DNA from: CAYGGE01 sp966250865
GTDB taxonomy: Bacteria; Patescibacteriota; UBA1384; CAYGGE01
Length of the DNA: 23,696 nucleotides
Reading direction: 5' to 3'
Assembly: GCA_966250865.1 (NCBI GenBank)
Contig: CBINIT010000016.1
Coordinates: 1-23,696 of the forward strand
The stretch's first letter is position 1. The number at the start of each line of letters is the position of its first letter. The translations under genes and the position numbers were made by a program. The notes below the pieces were generated by a model. The model had not been told where the DNA came from. It saw nothing but the letters and a program-made list of their open reading frames with translations, and made no database searches. This document shows positions 7,324 through 14,865 of the stretch, piece after piece.

Positions 7324-9135
7324 ATGAATCTTCGCAATGTCGCCATTATTGCCCACGTTGACCACGGCAAAACCACGCTTGTTGATGGTCTCTTAAAGCA
7401 ATCCAAAACATTTCGTGAAAACGAAGCAGCTATGGATGCTACTTTGATTATGGACTCAAATGATCAAGAGCGCGAACGAGGCATTACCATCCTTGCCAAG
7501 AACACCGCAATCACCTACAAAGATACAAAGATTAATATTATTGACACCCCGGGCCACGCTGACTTTGGTGGCGAGGTAGAACGAACTCTAAACATGGCCG
7601 ATGGTGCTATCCTCGTTATTGATGCCCAAGAGGGCCCCATGCCGCAGACCAAATTCGTCTTGAAAAAGGCATTGGAAATCGGTCTTCGCCCAATCGTCGT
7701 TATCAACAAAATCGATAAGCGCGATGCCCGAGTCGATGAAGTAATTAGCAAGACCTACGACCTCTTCCTCGATCTCGCAACCGACGAAGCACAGCTTGAT
7801 TTCCCCGTCTATTACGCCATCGGTCGCGACGGTAAGGCCTGGACTGAAATGCCGGTAGATGCCTCTGAGCAAGCCGACCTGACACCAATTTTTGATGCTA
7901 TCCTCGAACATGTCCCGGCCCCTAAGGCTGATACCACCGGTACGTTCCAGATGCTTGTTACCACCTTGGACTGGGATAGCTACCAGGGCAAGTATTCTAT
8001 TGGCCGAATTACTCGCGGCGTAGCAAAGCCAGGCCTCGGTATCGTTCTGCTTGGCAAAGACAATAAGACTGAAACCGGTCGAATCGATAAAGTCTATGTC
8101 AGCCAGGGCCTTAAACGCCTCGAGGTAACCGAAGCCGTTGCAGGCGACATTGTTGCTATCACCGGCATAAAAAATGCGGGAATTGGCGAAACGATTGCCG
8201 ATGCCACGAATCCTGAAGCCCTCCCAACCATTTCGATTGAAGAGCCTACCCTACGTATGGCCATCGGCGCCAATACCTCACCAGTAGCTGGCCGAGAAGG
8301 TCAGTTTGTGACCGGTCGCCAGATCCTTGATCGTATCAACAAAGAACTCGAGACCAACGTTTCGCTTCGACTCGCTATGGGTGACGCAAACGAGTTCATC
8401 CTTTCCGGTCGTGGTGAGCTTCACCTTTCTGTCTTTATCGAGACACTTCGACGCGAAGGCTATGAACTTCAGGTCAGTAAACCTCAGGTTATTACCAAAG
8501 AGATCGATGGCAAGCTCATGGAACCAGTCGAGGAGCTGACAGTCGACGTCGCTGCCGAGCATGCAGGTTCAGTAACAAGTGAGATCGGTCGACGCAAAGG
8601 TATCCTTCTCAAACAAGAAGAAAATAGCGACGGTAGCACTCGACTAATTTTTGAAATAACAACTCGCGGTCTTCTCGGACTTCGCAACCAGATTCTTACC
8701 CTTTCCCGAGGCACTGCGGTTATGAACTCGCTCTTCCTGCGCTACGAGCCAATTGGTGCTCCGATCCCTAAGCTTCGTAACGGCGTGCTTATCGCCTCTG
8801 AAACAGGCAAGGCAGTTACCTATGGTCTCGACATCGCCCAAGGTCGTGGTACCACCTTCATTCCACCTCAGACAGAAGTATACGAAGGCATGGTAATTGG
8901 CTTAAACCAACGAGAAGACGATATTGAGATTAATGTAACCAAAGAGAAGAAGATGACTAACGTTCGATCGAACGCTGAAATTTCGACCGTTCTCACGCCA
9001 CCAACAATTCTTTCTCTTGAACAGTCACTCGACTTTTTGGAAGACGATGAGCTCCTTGAAGTGACGCCAAAGAACTTACGGCTACGCAAGAAGCTGCTGA
9101 ATGCTACCGCACGAGCTCGCGCAAAGAAATCGTAA
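7324..9135 (+). CDS. typA: Translational GTPase TypA/BipA
   Basis: This 603-residue GTPase has the normal family length and binds the ribosome in an EF-G-like way to aid large-subunit assembly and stress adaptation. G-motifs are AHVDHGKTT (10-18), RGIT (52-55), DTPGH (74-78) and NKID (128-131). The central part is the EF-Tu-like domain II, and the later GRGELHLSVFIETLRREGYEL stretch marks the EF-G domain III/V fold typical of TypA. The C-terminal domain ends in a basic tail (RLRKKLLNATARARAKKS). Its own promoter and terminator flank it, with only a weak ribosome site. The assignment is clear because of the length and lack of an EF-G domain IV. Confidence 0.97.
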   Translation: MNLRNVAIIAHVDHGKTTLVDGLLKQSKTFRENEAAMDATLIMDSNDQERERGITILAKNTAITYKDTKINIIDTPGHADFGGEVERTLNMADGAILVIDAQEGPMPQTKFVLKKALEIGLRPIVVINKIDKRDARVDEVISKTYDLFLDLATDEAQLDFPVYYAIGRDGKAWTEMPVDASEQADLTPIFDAILEHVPAPKADTTGTFQMLVTTLDWDSYQGKYSIGRITRGVAKPGLGIVLLGKDNKTETGRIDKVYVSQGLKRLEVTEAVAGDIVAITGIKNAGIGETIADATNPEALPTISIEEPTLRMAIGANTSPVAGREGQFVTGRQILDRINKELETNVSLRLAMGDANEFILSGRGELHLSVFIETLRREGYELQVSKPQVITKEIDGKLMEPVEELTVDVAAEHAGSVTSEIGRRKGILLKQEENSDGSTRLIFEITTRGLLGLRNQILTLSRGTAVMNSLFLRYEPIGAPIPKLRNGVLIASETGKAVTYGLDIAQGRGTTFIPPQTEVYEGMVIGLNQREDDIEINVTKEKKMTNVRSNAEISTVLTPPTILSLEQSLDFLEDDELLEVTPKNLRLRKKLLNATARARAKKS

Positions 9136-9154
9136 ACAACAAACCGGCTGAAAC

Positions 9155-9183
9155 AAAAAAACCGCTTATACAGCGGTTTTTTT
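9155..9183. terminator. Bidirectional terminator between typA and the glycosidase
   Basis: ACCGCT (9161-9166) and AGCGGT (9172-9177) form a stem preceded by six A and followed by seven T. It can end typA on the plus strand and the convergent glycosidase gene on the minus strand. Confidence 0.88.
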
Positions 9184-9185
9184 GT

Positions 9186-11333
9186 TTAGATAGTTTTACG
9201 CTTAAAGAGTAAAGACCCTAGAATCTGCCATCCCTTTTTCTTATAGAGAACATATAAACCAAGCGAGAGCACTGAAAGGCCCGACCAGACACCAGCCACT
9301 GCCCAGCCAACGGGAAACAACGGCGCTGCCGTAGTCGCTTGGTAGGTGAGCGGTGAGGGTTTTGGTGAAGGCGTTGGTGAAGGGACCGCAACAAAAGCTA
9401 ATGTGACACTTTTCAACTCCGTACCGCTTGCCGCTATCTTTACTACTTTATCGCCAGGTGTTTTAGCTACTGCCGTCGCGATCCATTCATCTCCAATGAG
9501 CGAAGGATCGCTGAGCGTTACGCCATTTTCTGCATTGGTTGTGAAGGTTGGCTTAATATTCTTTATGACAGAGCTATTGGTATCTTTAACTACTACGACA
9601 AGTCGATATGATGCCGTTCCATCAGCGATGATATTCTCGCCATCAACCCGTACGGTTGACTTATCTTTATCAACAACAATCTTTGGCGCAGGGGTGGATA
9701 CTGCCTTTTTAGTAGTCGTCTTCGTCGAAGAAGCGGCAGAACTAGTCGTTTGAGTGGTCTTTGGTGTATCACTACAGCTTACTCCGCTAGCGTAAGCTGG
9801 CGACTCGCTAAAGTCACGCTTCGCACCGCATAGTTCGGTTGAGCTTGTACCCGACGTTTTCCAGTAAGAAACAAGATCACCAAACTGAAAGGCAAAGAGG
9901 TCGGCGCCACCAGTAATAGCGATAAGCTCATCAACAGTGCCGCTTCCATTAGCATCTCCGCCCTGACGATCGATAACAAATGAATTAAAACTGACCGGAA
10001 AATCAATCTTCCCATCGCCATCCCAGCTCGTCATGGCATCGTCTTTAGCAATCGTAAACTGTTTATACTGCCAATCAGCACTAATCGATCCAAGATCTGT
10101 TTGAAACGTCTCTCCCTTAGCATCCTTAAAGCGAAACTTCCAAACGTTCTTTGTCCCGTCACCGTAAAACCAAGCAGCGAAAGCCTCAGGCGTACCGTTT
10201 ACGGCAATAGATTTTTCCGCCACCCCGTAGGCACTGTCGGCCGTAAAATTGTAGGCCATTTTCATACCACTACCAGTCTTACCGCCCGCGGTTGAAAGAT
10301 TCAGTGAAGCATTGGAGCTTTGCTTAGTAAGCCAACCAGTTGTCGACTCAAGGCTGTCCAGCGTTTGCTTCTCTGCCGGATAAATTCGCGTTCCAGTACC
10401 ACGCCCAGACAGATTGCTAACCACCGACTTGATCCTGTCGTAGGCCGGTCGATTCGAAAGATTGGCATCAGCTAAACCGTAGTCATTATCGGCCAAACGG
10501 TAAATAAAAATCTTTTCGATCATTGAGACACTACGAGTCATGACGAGTGTACGAGCTAGCCAATTTGCTTGATTCTCAGCTCCATCACTTGCCTTGTACC
10601 CAGTCTCAGTGATCCAGATTTTCTTACCGCCGCCATTTTTATTTAGGGCCGCAATCGCTCGATCGTACTCAGCAAGAAGGTCACCCCCGCCAAAATTTAC
10701 TTTCTCGGGGTTGCCGGAGTGGTAGACATGCAACCCAGCAACGTCAAAGTAACTCCACCCTCCAGCTGCACCAACAGCATTCCAAAAGTTCGGTGTTTCA
10801 GGTCGAGAAGTAATGCCCGCTAAAACAATAGTGGCGCTTGGATTGGCGCTTTTAATAATTTCGTGCGCTTCTTTGAGATATGTTACATAATCAGCACCAG
10901 AAAGATAGTTATCGGCTTCGTTCATCACTTCCCAGGCTGCAACACCTGAACCGTAGCGCTCCACCGCCGACCGAACAAACGTCTTCCACTGTTCATGGGT
11001 CTTGTCGCTACCAGGATAAGCCAACAAGCCTAGGACCTTAATACCTTTAGCTTGAATCTTACTCTGGGCTGCATCATACGGTGCCCAGTCCATTGAATCA
11101 GCGTAGTGAAATTCATGACGAGTCCAGCCCATGCCAAGGTCAGCGATCTTATCAACAAGAATTTGCTTATTACCGTCAGAAGGGTAGGATGGCACTGCTC
11201 CTACAACACCAAATTCAGAAGAAAGGCTAGCGGCAGCAACCGGAGCAACAACAGGACCGGACTGCATCTGAGCGAGAGCAAAGGCAAAGCCCAACAAAAA
11301 ACTTACAACACGATCAAAAAAGGCATGTTTCAT
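9186..11333 (-). CDS. Secreted, membrane-anchored clan GH-A glycoside hydrolase with CBM-like domain
   Basis: The 715-residue protein begins with a signal peptide (hydrophobic 9-22, likely cleavage near AAAS at 33-36). Residues about 38-305 form a TIM-barrel glycosidase of the GH5/GH39 kind: AAWEVMNEAD (132-141) gives acid/base Glu139, and IWITETGYK (239-247) gives nucleophile Glu243. Residues about 325-475 look like a beta-sandwich carbohydrate-binding module. A Ser/Thr-rich linker (521-548) leads to an immunoglobulin-like domain (550-650), a PSPTPSPKPS stalk (651-660), one membrane helix (about 673-697) and a basic tail. It therefore sits on the outside of the cell membrane. The substrate is unknown; it may be a wall or exopolysaccharide of a host or of the cell itself. 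There is no LPxTG signal. Confidence 0.85.
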   Translation of the reverse strand: MKHAFFDRVVSFLLGFAFALAQMQSGPVVAPVAAASLSSEFGVVGAVPSYPSDGNKQILVDKIADLGMGWTRHEFHYADSMDWAPYDAAQSKIQAKGIKVLGLLAYPGSDKTHEQWKTFVRSAVERYGSGVAAWEVMNEADNYLSGADYVTYLKEAHEIIKSANPSATIVLAGITSRPETPNFWNAVGAAGGWSYFDVAGLHVYHSGNPEKVNFGGGDLLAEYDRAIAALNKNGGGKKIWITETGYKASDGAENQANWLARTLVMTRSVSMIEKIFIYRLADNDYGLADANLSNRPAYDRIKSVVSNLSGRGTGTRIYPAEKQTLDSLESTTGWLTKQSSNASLNLSTAGGKTGSGMKMAYNFTADSAYGVAEKSIAVNGTPEAFAAWFYGDGTKNVWKFRFKDAKGETFQTDLGSISADWQYKQFTIAKDDAMTSWDGDGKIDFPVSFNSFVIDRQGGDANGSGTVDELIAITGGADLFAFQFGDLVSYWKTSGTSSTELCGAKRDFSESPAYASGVSCSDTPKTTQTTSSAASSTKTTTKKAVSTPAPKIVVDKDKSTVRVDGENIIADGTASYRLVVVVKDTNSSVIKNIKPTFTTNAENGVTLSDPSLIGDEWIATAVAKTPGDKVVKIAASGTELKSVTLAFVAVPSPTPSPKPSPLTYQATTAAPLFPVGWAVAGVWSGLSVLSLGLYVLYKKKGWQILGSLLFKRKTI

Positions 11334-11339
11334 ATATTC

Positions 11340-11368
11340 ATCGTATCGAGAAAGTCAGCGAATAGCAA
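11340..11368 (-). promoter_or_regulatory. Candidate leaderless promoter of the glycosidase gene
   Basis: On the minus strand TTGCTA (11368-11363), 17 bases, TACGAT (11345-11340). The -10 box ends six bases before the ATG, so transcription would begin at or next to the A of the start codon. No ribosome site is present, in agreement with a leaderless mRNA. Confidence 0.5.
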
Positions 11369-11420
11369 CGATACATCACTTGGTTGCTTCAGTCACTCTG
11401 GCTATAAAGATCCTGACCAA

Positions 11421-11450
11421 CTAAAAATACCGCCGAAGCGGTATTTTTAG
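11421..11450 (-). terminator. Terminator of the RRM gene with a UUCG loop
   Basis: A 13-bp perfect inverted repeat (11421-11433 and 11438-11450) encloses CGAA, which reads cUUCGg on the minus strand, an extra-stable tetraloop. On that strand the stem ends in TATTTTTAG. It lies 11 bases past the RRM stop codon. Confidence 0.88.
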
Positions 11451-11461
11451 TGTTATTTCGC

Positions 11462-11734
11462 TTAGTAACGCTGAGGGCGAGGTCGCTCTTCACGAGGACG
11501 AGCCTCGTTCACAACGATTGCTCGACCATCGAGCTCCTTGCCATTCATCTCTTCTACGGCTTTCTCAGCCATTTCATCTGGAACATCGACAAAGGCAAAG
11601 CCCTTTGATCGATTGCGCTCATCTCTTGGCAGAGTAACGCTACCCTGTTCTGCCCCATACGGCGCAAATGCTTCCTGGATTGCCGCTTCGTCGAGACCCC
11701 AGGAGATGTTCCCGATAAACAAACGTTTAGCCAC
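11462..11734 (-). CDS. RRM-type RNA-binding protein
   Basis: This 90-residue protein is a single RRM domain like those of cyanobacterial Rbp and other bacterial glycine-rich RNA-binding proteins. RNP2 is LFIGNI (5-10) and RNP1 is KGFAFVDV (44-51). The last 12 residues form an Arg/Pro/Glu-rich tail. It binds single-stranded RNA; in cyanobacteria such proteins respond to cold and act in mRNA localisation, but the role here is unknown. The start is GTG at 11734, supported by AAAGGA five bases upstream. It has its own promoter and terminator and so is monocistronic. Confidence 0.93.
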   Translation of the reverse strand: MAKRLFIGNISWGLDEAAIQEAFAPYGAEQGSVTLPRDERNRSKGFAFVDVPDEMAEKAVEEMNGKELDGRAIVVNEARPREERPRPQRY

Positions 11735-11770
11735 ACGTATCCTTTCCCTTATCCAATTGGTATATCTTGT

Positions 11771-11799
11771 ATTCTAACCTAGCTCTTACTATTACACAA
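11771..11799 (-). promoter_or_regulatory. Promoter of the RRM gene
   Basis: On the minus strand TTGTGT (11799-11794), 17 bases, TAGAAT (11776-11771), placing the start of the mRNA about 30 bases before the GTG codon. Confidence 0.6.
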
Positions 11800-11841
11800 C
11801 CGATTTATCTTTGCATGTGTATTTTTCACAATATACCAGAA

Positions 11842-13266
11842 TTAAAATTGATTCCACAATGACTGACTCGTCACCTCGTGATGGTAGAGAATCTCTGAAG
11901 CCTTAATACGAGTACCAAGTTCACGCGGATTTCGGTCGGCAGAAGCCGATTTATATGCCACATATTTATCTTTTGCTGACTCACCAATTAGATTAGTTAT
12001 GAAATCACTAGCTTTAAAAATACGGATCGCGTCCTGAATTGTTCCGGGCAAGAAACGAAGCCGCTCACGTTTCTCACGGGTTTCAACCGGAATAGCTCCC
12101 TCATGTCCCGTTTTCAATACAGCATACATGGCAAGATACGGATTACTGTCGGGTGCTACGGAACGAATCTCGATCCGAGCCGTCTTTTCGTTGGCCAAGG
12201 GAATTCGGATCATCGATCCACGATCATTGGCACTTACTTTTATCTGATTTGGTGCTTCAAAGTTTGGGTCGAGCCTACGATACGCATTGACACTCGAGTT
12301 CAGCAAGAGAGACAAATCCGGTGCTCGATAAAGAATCTTTTGAATAAATTCCCATGCTAACTTCGACAGGCCATCTTGACCCGCTTTATCGTAAAAAATA
12401 TTTTTACCCTCTTTAACTAATGAGAAATTCGTGTGCATACCACTTCCGTTGATGCCCGCCACCGGCTTAGGCAAAAAGGTAGCGGTCATGCCCATAGTCG
12501 CTGCAATCTGTCGACAAACAAGCTTATAAAGTTGGATTCGGTCACACGCTCGCAAGAGATCCGTGTATGAAAAGTTGATCTCAAACTGGCTCGGAGCAAC
12601 TTCGGGATGATCTTTTTCATTCTTAAACCCCATTGCACGCTGGGCCTCAGCCGTTTTATCGATAAACGAACGTAATTCATCGAGGGGCAACGAGTGGTAA
12701 TATCCACCAGAAGAAATCAAGGTAAAGCCTGTGGTCTCATCGTAGGCCTGCTCAGCATCGATACCCTTTAAGAGAAAGCCCTCAATTTCCGGAGCCATAT
12801 AGGAGGTAATCCCTTGTTTGGTTAAAAGTTCACTGGCATAGCCCTGCAGTCGACCGCGAAAATCTGAATCATATGGTTCGTGGTCACGATTCAGCACATT
12901 AGCAAAGAAGATAACCTTACCAGGACCAAAAACATCAGATGGTAGCCAAACAATACTTGTCCAATCGATATCAAGCCGTAGATCAGATTCGTGAAGCGCG
13001 CTAAAACCACGGATCGACGAGCCATCGAACGTTAAGTTATCGTGTGACCCGAGAAAGAACTTTTTGTCGTAGTCCAGCATATGTAGCCGGCCTTCAATAT
13101 CGCTAAAGCAGATAGTGACTGCCTTAATACGCTTTTCACTGGACAAATAGTCCAAATACTTCTCTTCTGCCTTAGCTTTATCTGTCAGGGCAGCCGCTTC
13201 AAGGTTCATCTCTTCTAGTTGGTCGTATGATATGGTCAGAAAGTCTCGAAGGCTATTATCTAACAT
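11842..13266 (-). CDS. glnA: Glutamine synthetase, type I-like
   Basis: The 474-residue enzyme should make glutamine from glutamate, ammonia and ATP. Active-site motifs are present: FDGSSIRGF (80-88), APEIEGF (158-164; Glu160, Glu162), DHPEVAPSQFEI (219-230; Glu222, Glu229), NGSGMH (273-278; His278), ANDRGSMIRIP (346-356) and RIEIR (364-368; Glu366, Arg368). The NLYDLP-type tyrosine adenylylation site of enterobacterial GlnA is absent, so that control is unlikely. About 40 extra N-terminal residues with a helical, acidic look precede the beta-Grasp domain. The MHTN sequence after the active His replaces the more common MHxH. AAAGGA precedes the ATG. No glnB, glnE or glutamate synthase lies nearby. 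Confidence 0.93.
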   Translation of the reverse strand: MLDNSLRDFLTISYDQLEEMNLEAAALTDKAKAEEKYLDYLSSEKRIKAVTICFSDIEGRLHMLDYDKKFFLGSHDNLTFDGSSIRGFSALHESDLRLDIDWTSIVWLPSDVFGPGKVIFFANVLNRDHEPYDSDFRGRLQGYASELLTKQGITSYMAPEIEGFLLKGIDAEQAYDETTGFTLISSGGYYHSLPLDELRSFIDKTAEAQRAMGFKNEKDHPEVAPSQFEINFSYTDLLRACDRIQLYKLVCRQIAATMGMTATFLPKPVAGINGSGMHTNFSLVKEGKNIFYDKAGQDGLSKLAWEFIQKILYRAPDLSLLLNSSVNAYRRLDPNFEAPNQIKVSANDRGSMIRIPLANEKTARIEIRSVAPDSNPYLAMYAVLKTGHEGAIPVETREKRERLRFLPGTIQDAIRIFKASDFITNLIGESAKDKYVAYKSASADRNPRELGTRIKASEILYHHEVTSQSLWNQF

Positions 13267-13329
13267 TTTATCCTTTCTTTTTATTTAGTTAGCATTAATT
13301 TAATAACTTTAATATTTATTATATGAATA

Positions 13330-13358
13330 ATAGTACTTTTATATAGTCATCAAGACAA
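13330..13358 (-). promoter_or_regulatory. Candidate glnA promoter in the 13267-13567 gap
   Basis: On the minus strand TTGTCT (13358-13353), 17 bases, TACTAT (13335-13330), leaving an AT-rich leader of about 60 nt. The 300-base gap between glnA and the SDR also holds a 14-bp palindrome at 13378-13391 and the SDR control region at 13473-13539. Confidence 0.5.
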
Positions 13359-13377
13359 TGTGTGGATAACCTAGCAT

Positions 13378-13391
13378 TATAGTATACTATA
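13378..13391. repeat. 14-bp perfect AT-rich palindrome upstream of glnA
   Basis: TATAGTATACTATA reads the same on both strands. It lies upstream of the candidate glnA promoter and just before a TATAAT (13394-13399). It could bind a dimeric regulator, but AT-rich palindromes also arise by chance. Confidence 0.4.
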
Positions 13392-13472
13392 GGTATAATA
13401 ACTCATCGTAGCTCGAGGCCATCACTCATGCGAATATCTATCTCACTACCTACACCACCTTTAGTCATCGAG

Positions 13473-13507
13473 AACAGGTTGACAAACCTGTTATTTTGTG
13501 TTACAGT
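13473..13507 (+). promoter_or_regulatory. SDR promoter with overlapping operator palindrome
   Basis: TTGACA (13479-13484), 17 bases, TACAGT (13502-13507) make a good sigma70 promoter. Its -35 box lies inside a perfect inverted repeat: AACAGGTT (13473-13480), GACA, AACCTGTT (13485-13492). A dimeric repressor bound there would block RNA polymerase. No T-run follows, so it is not a terminator. Confidence 0.75.
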
Positions 13508-13512
13508 AGCAA

Positions 13513-13539
13513 GTTGCCATTTCCCGGATCTCCGGCAAC
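13513..13539 (+). promoter_or_regulatory. Hairpin at the 5' end of the SDR mRNA
   Basis: GTTGCC (13513-13518) pairs with GGCAAC (13534-13539), and an alternative inner stem CCGGA/TCCGG also exists. The predicted transcription start (about 13514) places it at the very 5' end, where it could stabilise the mRNA. Confidence 0.5.
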
Positions 13540-13567
13540 ACAATCCTTTTATTGAAGGAGATCTGTC

Positions 13568-14374
13568 ATGAATAAAATGGCAAAGAGTTGGGCGTTAGTT
13601 ACTGGAGGATCGTCTGGCATTGGCCTTGAGCTGGCCAAGCTCCTAGCTCAAGAGGGACAAAATATTGTCCTCGTTGCTAGAGACCAACAAAAACTAATCC
13701 ACGCCCAAAAGACACTGATCGCATTGGGCGCAGAGGTCCAAGCAATTTCGATGGACCTCTCTGAAGTAGGAGCAGCCGATCGCCTTCAATCAAAAGTAGA
13801 GGCGCTCGGTATCAGTATTCATACTCTGATCAATAACGCTGGCTTCGGTGTCTATGACAAATTCCTTAACACCGAACCAGCTAAGATTCAGGGCATGATA
13901 ATGCTTAGTGTAGTGAGCTTCACAGAGCTCGCTCACCGCTTCATCCCGGCGATGATACAGCAGGGTAGCGGTCGGGTGCTCAACGTTGCCTCTACTTCGG
14001 CCTTTCAGGCTGGACCAGGAGCAGCGGTCTACTCTGCAACCAACGCCTATGAGCTTCACTTCTCAGAAGCCTTAGCCAAGGAGCTGGAAGGGACAGGAGT
14101 CGCTGTAACCTGCCTCTGCCCGGGTCCAACCGCTACTGAGTTCCAGCAGCGAACAGGGATTGGCAAGCCAGGGTGGCCACATCCAGACGCGGCAACAGTC
14201 GCGCGAAGCGCTCATACTGCCCTTCGTCGCGGCAAAAGCCTCGTCATCCCCGGCTGGCACAACGTGCTAGGGACCATCTTAGTACGATTACTGCCGAGAA
14301 GAGTTGTAACCTGGATTCGCTGGCAGTATCGCGAGCATTCAGGAGTAACCAAAAAGGCCTGGCGGTCAGTATGA
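13568..14374 (+). CDS. Short-chain dehydrogenase/reductase-like protein with altered catalytic tetrad
   Basis: This 268-residue classical SDR has the Rossmann cofactor loop TGGSSGIG (12-19), NNAG (89-92), a Ser at 142 or 144 and the active Tyr155. Two of the four catalytic residues are changed. The Lys of YxxxK is Asn159 (YSATN), and the structural Asn in the helix alpha-4 position appears as Ser114 (MLSVV, usually LNV). Arg38 after strand beta-2 (VARD) suggests NADP binding. The last 40 residues are basic and hydrophobic (LVRLLPRRVVTWIRW), possibly membrane-touching. AAGGAG lies seven bases before the ATG. An operator-bearing promoter drives it, and its stop codon lies within its own terminator. 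The fold is certain; enzyme activity is doubtful. Confidence 0.88.
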   Translation: MNKMAKSWALVTGGSSGIGLELAKLLAQEGQNIVLVARDQQKLIHAQKTLIALGAEVQAISMDLSEVGAADRLQSKVEALGISIHTLINNAGFGVYDKFLNTEPAKIQGMIMLSVVSFTELAHRFIPAMIQQGSGRVLNVASTSAFQAGPGAAVYSATNAYELHFSEALAKELEGTGVAVTCLCPGPTATEFQQRTGIGKPGWPHPDAATVARSAHTALRRGKSLVIPGWHNVLGTILVRLLPRRVVTWIRWQYREHSGVTKKAWRSV

Positions 14375-14389
14375 CGCCAGAGCCTTTTT
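14351..14389. terminator. Bidirectional terminator overlapping the SDR stop codon
   Basis: AAAAAGGC (14351-14358) pairs with GCCTTTTT (14382-14389), and TGGCG (14360-14364) with CGCCA (14375-14379). The left arm is coding and the TGA (14372-14374) is in the loop. It can also serve the minus-strand membrane gene ending at 14405. Confidence 0.8.
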
Positions 14390-14404
14390 AGTTACACTGA
14401 GCTG

Positions 14405-14758
14405 TTACTTGCCTTTCTTCATCCGTCCGTGCATGACACCAGTCACGATAAGTGCGGCAACACCCGAAAGTGTCATTTGGCCAAAGGATACATTGTAGTT
14501 GCTACTTGCAGCAAGCTCCATACCGCCCATGGCAGCGCTCCCTAAAAGAAGAAAGGCGACGACCGACAGAACACGAAGGGTCGTATTTTTTTGTGATACA
14601 AATGCCATAATTATCGTACCCAGGCCAACTAGTCCCGCCAAAGTACCAAGCAAGCGATGAGCAACTCGAACGTCACTCCCTAGATCGCTTTTTAAGAAAA
14701 GCCCAGCTGTGGCTGTGAGCAAGATGACAATCGCCTGGATAGTAAGTACTTTCTTCAC
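14405..14758 (-). CDS. Small four-helix membrane protein, unknown function
   Basis: The 117-residue protein has four predicted membrane helices (about 4-22, 34-53, 61-80 and 92-110) and a basic C-terminal tail HGRMKKGK. His34 begins helix 2 in AHRLLGTLAGL, a sequence that recalls heme-binding histidines of CtaA/COX15-type proteins, but the resemblance is too short to assign a role. The start is GTG at 14758, set by AAGGAGG four bases upstream. It is divergent from the 343-residue gene, with an inverted repeat between them. I do not recognise the family. Confidence 0.7.
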   Translation of the reverse strand: MKKVLTIQAIVILLTATAGLFLKSDLGSDVRVAHRLLGTLAGLVGLGTIIMAFVSQKNTTLRVLSVVAFLLLGSAAMGGMELAASSNYNVSFGQMTLSGVAALIVTGVMHGRMKKGK

Positions 14759-14802
14759 ACTACCTCCTTATTAGCTGTATTGGTCTAATATTAACAAAAT
14801 CT

Positions 14803-14835
14803 TAGCACTATTTAATTAATATGGTAAAAGTGCTA
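14803..14835. promoter_or_regulatory. Inverted repeat with CIRCE-like arms in a divergent promoter region
   Basis: TAGCACT (14803-14809) and AGTGCTA (14829-14835) flank 19 bases. The arms match the half-sites of the HrcA operator CIRCE, whose spacer is shorter (9 bases between 9-base arms). It lies between two divergent genes and overlaps the candidate promoter at 14816-14844. Confidence 0.45.
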
Positions 14836-14844
14836 GATTATACC
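14816..14844 (+). promoter_or_regulatory. Candidate promoter of the 343-residue gene
   Basis: TTAATA (14816-14821), 17 bases, TATACC (14839-14844). Transcription would start near 14851, only about 15 bases before the GTG start. Confidence 0.45.
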
Positions 14845-14865
14845 TGATGCGGTGACCGAGAAAAG

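Noticed and set aside
9346..9753. 135-codon plus-strand ORF inside the glycosidase gene
   Set aside because: Antisense shadow of the Ser/Thr-rich and Ig-like part of a clear coding gene, without ribosome site.
9955..10020. Dockerin/EF-hand-like calcium loops in the glycosidase (DGDGKID and DANGSGTVDE)
   Set aside because: They fall in the beta-sandwich CBM-like domain, the 12th loop position is not acidic, and similar sequences are normal for that domain.
13428..13571. Open frame of 47 codons that starts at ATG 13428 and ends in TGA overlapping the SDR start
   Set aside because: The good SDR promoter and its -10 box lie inside it, so the SDR mRNA would not carry its start, and the translation shows no recognisable feature.
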